Shown here one piece after another: positions 7,359-16,679 of a stretch of DNA of 64,000 bases. Source of the DNA: Albirhodobacter sp042466415 (GTDB lineage Bacteria > Pseudomonadota > Alphaproteobacteria > Rhodobacterales > Rhodobacteraceae); the NCBI RefSeq assembly GCF_042466415.1, contig NZ_JAXHCH010000003.1, positions 1-64,000 of the forward strand. Direction: 5' to 3'. Positions within the stretch are counted from its first letter, which is position 1. Each line of letters opens with the position of its first letter. A program made the translations under genes and the position numbers. The notes under the pieces were generated by a model that saw nothing but the letters and a program-made list of their open reading frames with translations, ran no database searches and had not been told where the DNA came from.

Positions 7359-8873
7359 ATGGGTTTTGATGTTCTTCTTCAGGCACTTGCGCTTGTTCTT
7401 AGCCCCGAGGTCATTCTCACCGCGCTGCTGGCTGGTGCGTTCGGCATGTTCGTCGGCGCGATGCCCGGCCTGACCGCAACGATGGCGACTGCGCTTTTGG
7501 TGCCGCTGACGTTCTTTATGGATCCGATCCCTGCGCTCGCGGCGATTGTTTCGGCAAGTGGTATGGCGATTTTCGCGGGCGATATTCCCGGCGCTTTGCT
7601 GCGCATTCCGGGCACGCCTGCCTCGGCCGCCTATGTTGAGGATAGCTATCAGCTCTCCTTGAAAGGCAAGCTGAATGAGGCCCTTGGCACAAATCTCTTG
7701 GTCTCGTGCATCGGTGGTTTGGTGGGGGTTGGCGTTCTGATCGCGGCGGCGCCCATGCTGGCGGAATTCGCGCTTCGCTTCACGTCCTACGAATATTTCT
7801 GGCTGGCGCTTCTTGGCTTGTCCTGCGCGATTTTCGTGGCATCCAGCGATCCGCTCAAGGCGGGGATTGCGCTGCTCATTGGTCTGGCGCTTGCAACGGT
7901 TGGGCTCGATCCCACAACCGGCGTGCCACGGTTCACCCTTGGTCAGGTCGATCTTTTGGCGGGCGTCGAATTTATCCCTGCGATGATCGGTCTTTTCGCT
8001 CTGGCTGAGGTCATGCGCGGCGTAATCAAACTTAACCGCAATACCGAGGCGGCCGTGATGCCGCGCAATGACGGGCCTTTGTTCAAAGACGTTGGCGGGA
8101 TTATCCGTAAACACCCTAAAAATATCATTCGCGGATCGCTGATGGGCACGATCATCGGCGCGTTGCCGGGCGCTGGCGCGGATATCGCGGCGTGGATGGC
8201 CTATGCTGTTTCCAAGCGCTTCTCCAAATCCCCCGAAAAATATGGCACAGGCCATGTCGAAGGCCTCGTCGATGCGTCGGCCGCCAATAACGCAGCCGTC
8301 GGCGGCGCATGGATACCGGCGCTGGTGTTCGGGATTCCGGGCGATAGCGTCACCGCGATCGTGATTGGCGTGCTCTATATGAAGGGCATGAACCCCGGCC
8401 CGACCGTGTTCATCCAGAATCCGCAGCTGATCTACGCGGTGTTCATGATCTTTATCCTGACGACGCTGATGATGGTGCCGCTGGGTTGGGCCGCGGTGAA
8501 GGCCGCGCGTCAAGTTCTGCGCGTGCCGGCACGTGTCTTGCTGCCGATCGTCATGAGCCTTTGCATCGTTGGCGCGTTTGCGATGACCAACTCCGTCTTT
8601 GGCATCGTGATCATGTTTGCCATCGGCATCTTGGGCTGGATCATGGAGGACAACGGCTTCCCCGTTGCGCCGATCATTCTGGGGCTCGTTCTCGGGCCGA
8701 TGTTCGAACGCATGTTCATGACGTCGATGATCAAATCCGGCGGCGATCTGAGCGCCTTCTTTGAGCGCCCGATCGCGGCAACGCTCGGGGTCTGCGTCTT
8801 CGCGATCTGGGCCTTGTCGATCTGGGGGGCGGTGCGCCGCCACCGCGCCAAAACCAAAACCCTTCAGGCTTGA
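7359..8873 (+). CDS. tctA: Tripartite tricarboxylate transporter large permease (TctA family)
   Basis: Main membrane subunit of 504 residues with about twelve hydrophobic segments. Conserved elements include GAMPGLTATMATALLVPLTF near residues 34-53, cut as GAMPGLTATMATALL. The second half mirrors it with GALPGAGADIAAWMAYA and the following SKRFSK. The paired PG motifs are typical of the family and mark an internal duplication. It transports the TctC ligand by secondary, ion-coupled transport. The next gene, an RraA-like lyase, starts 24 bases on and is likely co-transcribed. Confidence 0.92.
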   Translation: MGFDVLLQALALVLSPEVILTALLAGAFGMFVGAMPGLTATMATALLVPLTFFMDPIPALAAIVSASGMAIFAGDIPGALLRIPGTPASAAYVEDSYQLSLKGKLNEALGTNLLVSCIGGLVGVGVLIAAAPMLAEFALRFTSYEYFWLALLGLSCAIFVASSDPLKAGIALLIGLALATVGLDPTTGVPRFTLGQVDLLAGVEFIPAMIGLFALAEVMRGVIKLNRNTEAAVMPRNDGPLFKDVGGIIRKHPKNIIRGSLMGTIIGALPGAGADIAAWMAYAVSKRFSKSPEKYGTGHVEGLVDASAANNAAVGGAWIPALVFGIPGDSVTAIVIGVLYMKGMNPGPTVFIQNPQLIYAVFMIFILTTLMMVPLGWAAVKAARQVLRVPARVLLPIVMSLCIVGAFAMTNSVFGIVIMFAIGILGWIMEDNGFPVAPIILGLVLGPMFERMFMTSMIKSGGDLSAFFERPIAATLGVCVFAIWALSIWGAVRRHRAKTKTLQA

Positions 8874-8896
8874 ACGCCACACCGAGGAAAGAAAAC

Positions 8897-9622
8897 ATGA
8901 CTGATTACATCCTGTCTGACGAGACGCGCGAAAAGCTGAAGAAAGTCTCCACCGCGTCCGTTGCAACGGCGCTCTACAAACGCGGCCTGCGCAACCAATT
9001 CGTGCAAGGCGTAAAACCGGTTGAGCGCAAGCCCGTCACCATGGTCGGGCAGGCATTCACCCTGCGCTACATCGCGGCACGTGAAGATCGCAACCCGATC
9101 ACCATCTTCCGCGAGCGGGATCACAAGCAGCGGGTCGCGATCGAGACCTGCCCCGCGGGCCACGTGTTGGTGATGGATGCGCGCAAAGACAGCCGCGCGG
9201 CGACCGCAGGCTCGATCCTGATCACGCGCCTTGCGCTGCGCGGTGCGGCGGGCGTTGTGTCGGACGGCGGCGTGCGCGATGCGGTCGGGATTGGCGAATT
9301 GGACATGCCAGCCTATTTCGCATGTTCTTCCGCGCCGACGAACCTGACATTGCATGAGGCGATTGACATCAACGTGCCGATCTCGTGCGGCGACGCGCCT
9401 GTGTTCCCGGGCGATGTGATGCTGGGCGATGGCGACGGCGTGATGGTGATCCCCGCGCATCTCGCGGATGAAATTGCAGATGAATGCACCGGCATGGAAT
9501 CGTTTGAAGATTTCGTACTGGAGCAAGTGAATGGTGGCGCAGCCATCATCGGCCTCTATCCCGCGACGGATGAGGAAAACTTGACGAAATACGCCGCTTG
9601 GCGTGAACGGACAGGACGCTAA
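8897..9622 (+). CDS. RraA/HMG-aldolase family protein
   Basis: Protein of 241 residues of the RraA-like fold, which covers 4-hydroxy-4-methyl-2-oxoglutarate/CHA aldolases, oxaloacetate decarboxylases, dehydratase-like enzymes and the RNase E inhibitor RraA. The metal/substrate motif SDGGVRDAVGI and the late GDGDGVMVIP loop are present, as in the aldolase branch. The ATG at 8897 follows GAGGAAAGAAAAC; a slightly longer opening upstream has no ribosome site. It lies between tctA and an aldehyde dehydrogenase, so it most likely works on the imported acid (retro-aldol, decarboxylation or dehydration) rather than on RNase E. The exact reaction cannot be read from sequence. Confidence 0.82.
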   Translation: MTDYILSDETREKLKKVSTASVATALYKRGLRNQFVQGVKPVERKPVTMVGQAFTLRYIAAREDRNPITIFRERDHKQRVAIETCPAGHVLVMDARKDSRAATAGSILITRLALRGAAGVVSDGGVRDAVGIGELDMPAYFACSSAPTNLTLHEAIDINVPISCGDAPVFPGDVMLGDGDGVMVIPAHLADEIADECTGMESFEDFVLEQVNGGAAIIGLYPATDEENLTKYAAWRERTGR

Positions 9623-9625
9623 AAC

Positions 9626-11140
9626 ATGCCCCATACTCCCCATGGCGCGCACCTGATCGCAGGTGAACGGATCAAAACCGACGCAACCTTTACCTCCTCC
9701 CCCGCGACCGGCGCGGCGTTCGACTATTCCGTCGGCACGCCCGCCCTCGTCGATCAGGCATGTGCGGCGGCGGATGCCGTCTTCCCTGCGTTTGCCGCAA
9801 CAACGCGTGAACAGCGGGCTTTGTTGCTGGAAACCATCGCGGATCAAATCGACGCACGCGGCGATGCGATCACCGAAATCGGCAGCGCGGAAACCGGCCT
9901 GCCGGCGGCGCGTTTGCAAGGCGAGCGTGGGCGCACAACAGGCCAATTGCGTCTGTTCGCGGCCCATATCCGCAACGGCGATTATCTGGATCGTCGTTAT
10001 GATGCGGCGCTTCCTGATCGCCAGCCTGCCCCGCGCCCCGATTTGCGCATGATGCAACGCCCGATCGGCCCTGTTGCCGTGTTCGGCGCATCGAACTTCC
10101 CGCTCGCGTTTTCGGTGGCGGGCGGCGATACGGCGGCGGCGCTTGCGGCGGGTTGCCCTGTCGTTGTCAAAGGCCACAGCGCCCATCCGGGCACCGGCGA
10201 AGTCGTGGGCGACGCAATCGTTGCCGCGCTCACCGAGTTGGGCATGGATCAACGCATCTTCAGCCTCGTTCAAGGCGGCAAACGCGATGTTGGCGAGGCG
10301 CTCGTCAAGGACGCGCGCATCAAAGCCGTCGGGTTCACCGGCAGCTTGGGCGGCGGTCGCGCGCTCTATAACCTATGCGCACAGCGCCCCGAGCCGATCC
10401 CGTTCTTCGGCGAATTGGGCAGCGTCAACCCGATGTTCGTTTTGCCCGCAGCGGCGAATGAGCGCGGCGCGCAAATCGGTGGCGGTTGGGCAGGCAGCTT
10501 GACCATGGGCGCAGGCCAGTTCTGCACCAACCCCGGCATCGCGGTTGTGATCGACGGACCAGATGCGGATGCCTTCGTGTCGGCGGCGGCTGAGGCCCTG
10601 AAAACCAGCGCGGCACAAACCATGCTGACAGATGGCATGGCGGCGTCCTTCCGCGACGGCGCAAAGCGTGTTGCGGCAGGCAAAGGCGTCAAAGCCCTTG
10701 TCGAGACATCGTGTGACGGTCGCTCGGCGGCACCTTACCTGTTTGAGGTTTCCGCCACAGACTGGATCGCCGATCACGACCTCGCGGAGGAAGTCTTCGG
10801 CCCGCTCGGCCTCGTGATCCGCGTTCAGGACGAAGCGCAGATGATCGAGATTGCGCAAAGCTTCACCGGCCAGCTGACGGCGACGTTGCAAATGGACGAT
10901 GCCGATATCGATCTCGCGCGGGCCTTGTTGCCTGTGTTGGAAAAGATGGCCGGCCGTGTGTTGGCAAACGGCTTCCCGACGGGCGTCGAAGTGTCCGATA
11001 CGATGGTTCACGGCGGCCCCTACCCCGCCAGCACCAACTTTGGTGCGACCTCGGTCGGCACGCTCTCGATCCGCCGCTTCTTGCGGCCCGTGTGCTACCA
11101 GAACCTCCCCGCAGCGCTGCTGCCGACTGATCTCGCGTAA
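9626..11140 (+). CDS. Aldehyde dehydrogenase, 2,5-dioxovalerate (alpha-ketoglutarate semialdehyde) type
   Basis: NAD(P)-dependent dehydrogenase of 504 residues. The cofactor-domain motif GFTGSLGGGRALY, the catalytic Glu in FFGELGSVNP and the nucleophile Cys in GAGQFCTNPG are all present. The spacing and the Gln in AGQFCTNP resemble the alpha-ketoglutarate-semialdehyde dehydrogenases that end sugar-acid and hydroxyproline pathways, giving 2-oxoglutarate. Only three bases separate it from the RraA-like gene. A strong terminator follows. Other aldehyde substrates are possible. Confidence 0.85.
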   Translation: MPHTPHGAHLIAGERIKTDATFTSSPATGAAFDYSVGTPALVDQACAAADAVFPAFAATTREQRALLLETIADQIDARGDAITEIGSAETGLPAARLQGERGRTTGQLRLFAAHIRNGDYLDRRYDAALPDRQPAPRPDLRMMQRPIGPVAVFGASNFPLAFSVAGGDTAAALAAGCPVVVKGHSAHPGTGEVVGDAIVAALTELGMDQRIFSLVQGGKRDVGEALVKDARIKAVGFTGSLGGGRALYNLCAQRPEPIPFFGELGSVNPMFVLPAAANERGAQIGGGWAGSLTMGAGQFCTNPGIAVVIDGPDADAFVSAAAEALKTSAAQTMLTDGMAASFRDGAKRVAAGKGVKALVETSCDGRSAAPYLFEVSATDWIADHDLAEEVFGPLGLVIRVQDEAQMIEIAQSFTGQLTATLQMDDADIDLARALLPVLEKMAGRVLANGFPTGVEVSDTMVHGGPYPASTNFGATSVGTLSIRRFLRPVCYQNLPAALLPTDLA

Positions 11141-11163
11141 GCGACAGACGGCAAACGCCTGCG

Positions 11164-11212
11164 CGTCCGGCCCGCCCCGCATCCTCCCCGCGGTTGGCGG
11201 GCCGGCGTTTTT
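11164..11212 (+). terminator. Intrinsic terminator after the aldehyde dehydrogenase
   Basis: Arms CGTCCGGCCCGCC (11164-11176) and GGCGGGCCGGCG (11196-11207) form a long GC stem with one mismatch, followed by TTTTT. It ends the tctC-to-aldehyde-dehydrogenase operon before the separate iron alcohol dehydrogenase gene. Confidence 0.8.
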
Positions 11213-11314
11213 ATAGGCTGGCCAAAGGCCTTGCTCTCGCAGCGCGCAGGTTTGATAACAACGCAGGAACGCGCGTCATGGCCCACCTGCCGACGCGCAG
11301 CGAGGGGGGATATC

Positions 11315-12474
11315 ATGACACATTTTACATTCGCAACTGCGGGGCAGATCCGGTTCGGGCGGGGCATTGCCCGCGATTGCGTGGCCGAGCTTGCCGCGCT
11401 GGCGCCGCGCGTATTGTTGGTCACCGGCGCCAATAGCGCCCGCGCGGACTGGCTGCGCGGCGCGCTGACAGGCGCGGGCTGCACGGTGACGATCTTCGCG
11501 GCGCTGCGCGAACCCGATCTCGACATGATCACCGATGCCGTGACCCGCGCGCGCCAAGCTGATGTCGGCGCCGTCATCGCGCTTGGCGGCGGCGCGGCGA
11601 TAGATACGGGCAAGGCCATCGCGGCGCTGATCCCCGCCACCCGTCCCGCACTTGATCATCTTGAGGTCGTCGGGCTTGGCCTGCCGCTCGATCATCCCCC
11701 CTGCCCTTCGCCGCCCTGCCAACCACATCGGGGACGGGCGCCGAGGTGACACGCAACGCGGTGATTTCGGTGCCCGCCGCGCGGCGTAAGGTGAGCCTGC
11801 GCGATCTGGCGATGCTGCCCGGGCTCGCGATTATTGACCCCTCATTGACGGATGATTGCCCGGCGGCGATCACCTTGGCGTCGGGGCTGGATGCTATTAC
11901 CCAAGTGATCGAGCCTTACCTCAGCACCCGCGCGAACCGAATGACGGACGCGCTCTGCCGTGATGCGATCCCGTTGGGGCTCGCGGCGCTCAAAACGCTT
12001 ATGACGGGTGGGACGCAGGCGCAGATGCAGGCCGCGCGCGACGATATGGCATGGGTCAGCGTCAGCGGCGGAATGGCCTTGGCGAATGCGGGGCTTGGTG
12101 TGATCCACGGCCTCGCAGGGCCGCTTGGTGGGCTGTCAAATGCCGCGCATGGCGCGATTTGCGGCGCGCTCTTGCCACATGGGTTGACCTTGAACGCGGC
12201 AAAGATCGACCCCGCCGATACGCGGCTTTGCGCGCGGATGAGGGATGTGCGCGGATGGATCGCACAGGCTTTGGGCGGCGCACCAGAGCAGGCCTTCGAC
12301 ACGTTGGCCGATTGGTCGCGCGGCGCGGGGTTGGCGGGGCTGGATGCTTTGGGCATAACCGAGCGGGACCGTGCCGCCGCCGCGGACTCGGCGGCGACAT
12401 CCTCGTCGATGAAGGCCAATCCGGTGGCGTTAAATGCCGCGGATCTGGTCGCGTTGATGGAGCGCGCGCGCTAG
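11315..12474 (+). pseudogene. Iron-containing alcohol dehydrogenase / maleylacetate-reductase type, frameshifted
   Basis: Group III iron-dependent dehydrogenase split into two frames. Frame one (11315 to the C-run) starts MTHFTFATAGQIRFGRG after AGGGGGGATATC and holds the NAD motif GGGAAIDTGKAIAAL. Frame two resumes as PFAALPTTSGTGAEVTRNAV and continues to 12474 with the metal region IHGLAGPLGG...AHGAICGALLPH. The break lies at the C6 tract 11696-11701: adding one C would restore LDHPPLPFAALPTTSGTGAEV, the expected family sequence, and a protein of about 386 residues. All other family motifs look intact, so this is either a very recent mutation or a homopolymer sequencing error. It is separated from the upstream operon by a terminator. 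Confidence 0.85.
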
Positions 12475-12516
12475 GCGCAGGCGGTAAGCGGACGCGGGAA
12501 CCCCCGCGTCCCGCCC

Positions 12517-14454
12517 TTAAACCTCGAACAGGACCTTACGGTTGCTTTGCAGGCGATCGGCGAATTTGCGCATCTGCTTCCCCTTTTGCGGAATATACCG
12601 CGCAGGAACCGGCACGAAATCGGGCTCCATGATCTCGGGGAACAGCGCATTGATTTCGGCACGTGCCTCGGGCGCGATGGATTTCATCGCCTCCGGCCCT
12701 GTGAACAAGCTCTCGGTTGCGGCGCCGTTCGAGAACACGATCTCATGCTGGTCGAACAGCATGTGGAAATATTCGACCTCCTGCGCGTCCTCCACCACAT
12801 CAATTCCGTCCAGCCCCAGAAGCTTAACCGCAGGCACCAGAATTTCACGCTCGCCAAACATCCGATGCGCAACAACCGACCGCACAAGAACGCGGTGCTG
12901 TGGCGAGACGATCAAATCACGGACGGGCAAATCACCGCCCAACGCCCCGGCAGAGATGCGGATCGGGCGCAGTTTGGGATGCTGCGTCAGATCGATCAAA
13001 TCGAGTTTGCGACCGCCGATCCAAACGAGCGGTTTGAACCCGTTATCCATCGTCATCACGTAATCGCCCGCCTTCAGATCCTCAATCGGGACCTCGCCTT
13101 TGCGCGTTGCGATCTTGGTGCCGCGCGCAAAGCAGACAACCGAGAAAGTCACATTCTCGAAATTCTGGAACGAGATATTACCAACCTGACCTGTCTCGTC
13201 GCCGCTCGTGATATTGAACGTGCCGCTGCCGTAAACGCCGGTATCGAGATTGTTGATGATATCATCATAGCTCAGCGTCTCGGACGGGCCAAAGGCAATC
13301 ACCGTGCCATTCGCGGTGGTGAACGTGCCTGCGGTCTGGCCGTCTTCCGTGCCGTCATCGATGCCTGTGATGTCGGATAGGTTCACAGCCGTGGTCAGAG
13401 TGATGGAATCGACGCCCGTGGCGGTTTCCGTGGCGATGTAGCGCTCCACAGAGGTGACCGTATCGGAACTGCCTGTCGCGGTCACTGTGCCGTTTCCGCT
13501 ATCGTCGATCGAGGCGGTGATCGGCGTCGAAATCACGGAGTAATAGGTGTCCGTGCCCTCGCCGCCATCGATCACATCGGTGCCAAGCTCGCCGCCCATG
13601 ATATCGTTGCCCGCGCCGCCCGACAGAACGTCATTGCCCGATCCACCGCTGACGATGTCATTGCCGTCGCCGCCGCTCACGCTGTCGTTATCGGCGTTGC
13701 CATAGAGGCTATCATTCCCCGCGCCGCCGATCAGCGTATCATTGCCCGCGTCGCCGCCCATGATATCGTTGCCATCGCCGCCCAGCAGGGAATCCGCACC
13801 GTTTGCGCCCACGATAGAATCGTCGCCCTCACCGCCACTGATCGTATCGTTGCCATCCTGGCCGTTGATCGTGTCATTGCCCAAGCCGCCGTCAACGACG
13901 TCATTCCCGCCGCCCGCGCCGATGAAATCATTGCCGCCGTTTCCAAAGATCGTATCGGCATTATTCGTTATCACGTCGCCTTGCAGATCGCTGTAGCCAA
14001 CCGTCATCGTCTCGGCGCCGTCGAGGCCGTTTACCTCACCATCCGGACCGGTCGTCGGGAGCGTGTAGGTCGCAGTCGCATCGATATTGAAGTTGATCGA
14101 AACGCCGGAGAGCGGCGGTAAACCGTTGGGCGCATAGAGGTAGATCTGCGCGGGATCACCAACCGAAAACGCCATGACACTGCGCGGGAAAACCTCGAGC
14201 CCTGCGAGCCCGATCAACGATACCGTCCCGGATCCGAGATAGGTGATCTCTTGCGGCGCGCCCGATCCCAAAGAGAATGTCGTCGGCGTTGATTCATTCG
14301 GGCCAATCTGGCCGTCATTATCCGTCAGCGTGCCAGTTTGCCCCGTGGAGCCCGAGTTCAAAAGACTGGTCGAGAGTAAACCGCCAGCCTGCAAAGATGC
14401 GACCGAGCCGTTAAAAGCATAAAAGCTATTTGTTCCGGTGAGTTCGACGCTCAT
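12517..14454 (-). CDS. Secreted RTX calcium-binding repeat protein with C-terminal Hint domain
   Basis: Protein of 645 residues. After a region of unknown fold (about 1-160), residues about 165-300 hold around 14 glycine/aspartate nonapeptides of the GGxGxDxux type (for example GGAGNDIMGGELGTD), which bind calcium and mark type I secreted proteins; no Sec signal is present. A Hint (hedgehog/intein-like) domain begins at VCFARGTKIATRKGEVPIED (about residue 441) and includes SPQHRVLVRS. Such RTX-Hint proteins are common in Rhodobacterales; function is unknown, and self-processing at the Cys is possible but unproven. The start follows AAAGGTAGTTTATC. No type I secretion genes are nearby, so export would use machinery encoded elsewhere. 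Confidence 0.85.
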   Translation of the reverse strand: MSVELTGTNSFYAFNGSVASLQAGGLLSTSLLNSGSTGQTGTLTDNDGQIGPNESTPTTFSLGSGAPQEITYLGSGTVSLIGLAGLEVFPRSVMAFSVGDPAQIYLYAPNGLPPLSGVSINFNIDATATYTLPTTGPDGEVNGLDGAETMTVGYSDLQGDVITNNADTIFGNGGNDFIGAGGGNDVVDGGLGNDTINGQDGNDTISGGEGDDSIVGANGADSLLGGDGNDIMGGDAGNDTLIGGAGNDSLYGNADNDSVSGGDGNDIVSGGSGNDVLSGGAGNDIMGGELGTDVIDGGEGTDTYYSVISTPITASIDDSGNGTVTATGSSDTVTSVERYIATETATGVDSITLTTAVNLSDITGIDDGTEDGQTAGTFTTANGTVIAFGPSETLSYDDIINNLDTGVYGSGTFNITSGDETGQVGNISFQNFENVTFSVVCFARGTKIATRKGEVPIEDLKAGDYVMTMDNGFKPLVWIGGRKLDLIDLTQHPKLRPIRISAGALGGDLPVRDLIVSPQHRVLVRSVVAHRMFGEREILVPAVKLLGLDGIDVVEDAQEVEYFHMLFDQHEIVFSNGAATESLFTGPEAMKSIAPEARAEINALFPEIMEPDFVPVPARYIPQKGKQMRKFADRLQSNRKVLFEV

Positions 14455-14477
14455 GATAAACTACCTTTGATACGTGT

Positions 14478-14532
14478 TTCGAAGTTTTCCGCAGTGCGGA
14501 GAGAGGGGAAACTTCGGAGCAATTGCTCCCGT
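14478..14532 (-). promoter_or_regulatory. Paired hairpins in the leader of the RTX-Hint gene
   Basis: Just upstream of the RTX-Hint start, a perfect 14-base palindrome GGAGCAATTGCTCC (14516-14529) adjoins an interrupted inverted repeat (GAAGTTT at 14481-14487 with AAACTTC at 14509-14515). They could be RNA hairpins in the 5' leader or an operator. No known riboswitch class was recognised. Confidence 0.4.
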
Positions 14533-15173
14533 AACTCGTCAAGGTCGCCCTGAAACGGGCTTTTACAGAGGGGTCAGCGTCAATTAATCTCAAATCCGGA
14601 TATATTAACGCCTGCACATTTTAATTCAAAATTTCGACAAACCCATTAGCAACACCCTGATGAGGAAAGTCGCCACTTATTAATATTCGTTAATTAGAAG
14701 TGAACATTCACATCCTGTCAACGAGCATCAGAAGAATCCTTCAATTACTCATAGTTGTATGAATGTCTAATATGAAAATACCCCCTGATTATTCATGCGC
14801 GCTTATTTAAAACGACTGTTTCCGCAAGTGCGCCAAATGGCGGGCGGCCTGCGCCATTGTGCAAGATCAGGCCCAAATCCAGCCCTGAATCCCACCACTA
14901 GGCGCTCATGCCTCGCGTTTCCGCGCCTCCGTTGGGCGCGCGCGCGGTCATTGCTGCGGGTTGATTAGATGTGATAAATATACACCATTTTGGCGCGATT
15001 GGCCCGCGCCAAACCGAGGATGTAAAGTCTCACGCCACAACGCAGCGCGCTTTCAAGCCGTGCGCTATCGCCCCGAGGCGATTCGGGGCCATAGATCTTT
15101 GTTAGCCGCGCCCGACATTGCGCGGATGTTGAACAAGGCCGCGCGCCAATCCACCCGAAATCGCGCGACGCCG
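14533..15173. other. Long non-coding stretch, AT-rich in part
   Basis: About 640 bases without a convincing gene between the RTX-Hint leader and the HupE-like gene. The part at roughly 14580-14820 is clearly AT-richer than its surroundings, which fits a promoter region or acquired DNA. The only opening, 81 codons at 14961-15206 on the plus strand, overlaps the end of the HupE-like gene, has skewed composition and no ribosome site. No tRNA-like or terminator-like element was recognised. Confidence 0.5.
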
Positions 15174-16328
15174 CTACAGGAAGACGCGTTCAATCGCCCA
15201 CCATAAGCCGACCAAAGCGATCACGGTTGAGCACGGGATGACGATAAAGCGCCGATACAGAGGTTTGTTGCCAAACGGCAAACCAAGCACGCAAGCCGCA
15301 ATCAGGATCACGAACAGCTGGCCCAATTCTACGCCGACGTTGAAACCGAGCAAGCCGATCACAAACTGGCCCGACGGCAGCCCGACATCGCTGAGCACCG
15401 AGGCGAACCCCAAACCGTGCAGCAACCCGAACGCAAACACGACCGCAATCCGCGCGGGCGAAACGGTGCCCCTCTGGCCAAAGACGATGTTCTCAACCGC
15501 CACGTAGACGATCGAAATCGCGATCAGCGGCTCAACCACGCTCGCGGGGAGGGTCACGATTTTCAGACTCGCCAGAGCCAATGTGATGCTATGGGCCAAC
15601 GTGAAGGCGGTCACTTGCGCGAGGATCGGCTTGAGACGCAACGAGAATAGGAAAAGACCAAGGACGAACAGGATGTGATCCATGCCCTTTGGCACGATAT
15701 GCTCGAACCCCGAGACAACGAACCGCGCGAATAGCTTTGCCGCCGGCTCTCGCGTGGGGCCGGTGCGTTGCATCGGTTGGCTGACCTGCCCGCCTTGCAG
15801 CAATTCGGTGAAACTCTCGTCGGCGCTGTCTGTTTGCTGCAGGCTCACAGGCCCGAAATCCGCCCGCCACGAGAAAACAACGGGGGTATCATCGGCGGGC
15901 AACGGCGCTGTGAGTGTGAAACTGCTGATCCTGAGCTGCTGCGGGTCTCCGACCTCGGGCACCGCGATCGCGCCCAAAGTGAGATCAAGCCGTGTATCGC
16001 CCGCGTAAATCTTAAGTTTATCCGCAATCGCGGCCCAATCTGCGCGCACCGCCGCCTCCAATTCCGCCGGCGATTTCGCGCGCAGGGTTGCATAGAGCGC
16101 GTTCACCGCATCCGCATCAACAGCGGATCGGGGATTGACCACGGAGATCGCGAGGATCGGTTCGAGTGCGTCACGCACCGAAATTTCAACCTGTTCCGCC
16201 TCAACAGAGACGGTTATCACGGCTGGCTCGGTTTGATGCGCGGCGGCGGGATATGTCAGGAGACACAACACCAGACATGCCGCGAGAAAGCTCTCCATGC
16301 GGCGCAGAATTGCGTTCACGTTCATCAT
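15174..16328 (-). CDS. HupE/UreJ-family membrane protein with N-terminal periplasmic region
   Basis: Protein of 384 residues. A signal segment (ESFLAACLVLCLLTYPAAAHQ) is followed by a soluble region (about 30-190). A C-terminal HupE/UreJ_2 domain has about six membrane helices and the conserved KGMDHILFVLGLFLFSL and AFGLLHGLGFASVL stretches, whose His residues resemble nickel/cobalt-binding motifs of the family. The ATG at 16328 is preferred because AAGAGGGTTGGTCGA precedes it; the frame stays open to 16661, but that extension is basic and lacks a signal. The role is unknown; metal transport is the usual guess. It is divergent from a DUF1566 gene. Confidence 0.78.
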   Translation of the reverse strand: MMNVNAILRRMESFLAACLVLCLLTYPAAAHQTEPAVITVSVEAEQVEISVRDALEPILAISVVNPRSAVDADAVNALYATLRAKSPAELEAAVRADWAAIADKLKIYAGDTRLDLTLGAIAVPEVGDPQQLRISSFTLTAPLPADDTPVVFSWRADFGPVSLQQTDSADESFTELLQGGQVSQPMQRTGPTREPAAKLFARFVVSGFEHIVPKGMDHILFVLGLFLFSLRLKPILAQVTAFTLAHSITLALASLKIVTLPASVVEPLIAISIVYVAVENIVFGQRGTVSPARIAVVFAFGLLHGLGFASVLSDVGLPSGQFVIGLLGFNVGVELGQLFVILIAACVLGLPFGNKPLYRRFIVIPCSTVIALVGLWWAIERVFL

Positions 16329-16679
16329 TCGACCAACCCTCTTCATTGCTGCCAGTCCGCCCCGCGCAGGCCTGCGCAAGCGAACAGGACGTGTTAACGC
16401 GCAAATCCGAACGCGGGTCAATCGCTCGGTTACGATCCAACGTGCCGATGCGGGTTTTTCCGCCGCAGGCCCAAAAGCATCGACGGAAACACGCCGGACC
16501 GGCGTATAAAGGCGCCGTACGATGAAGGCCGCCGATGAGGTCCGCGAGCGCGCGCCTACCCTCATCGCCATATGCAGCAGGCCCTCGTTCGGGATTTGAT
16601 CTGAAACAATGCGACACGGCGCTCGGCGGCTTAGCAAGGCGGGAAGCCCCGTAATGTTCAAATAATTGAGTAAGATAAA

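Noticed and set aside
7338..8966. Minus-strand open frame of 542 codons opposite tctA
   Set aside because: Antisense of a well-supported permease; low-complexity Arg/Asp/His-rich translation with no family resemblance.
8897..9622. RraA-like gene as RNase E inhibitor
   Set aside because: The gene is embedded in a transporter-dehydrogenase operon and has the DGGVRD aldolase-type motif, so a metabolic role is more likely.
8864..10273. Minus-strand open frame of 469 codons opposite the RraA-like and aldehyde dehydrogenase genes
   Set aside because: Shadow of two genes with clear motifs on the plus strand.
13560..13960. Apparent tandem DNA repeats
   Set aside because: They are the codons of RTX glycine/aspartate nonapeptides, not a satellite or CRISPR array; there are no identical repeats with regular unique spacers.
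14961..15206. 81-codon open frame in the RTX-HupE spacer
   Set aside because: No ribosome site or recognisable domain, and it overlaps the 3' end of the HupE-like gene on the other strand.
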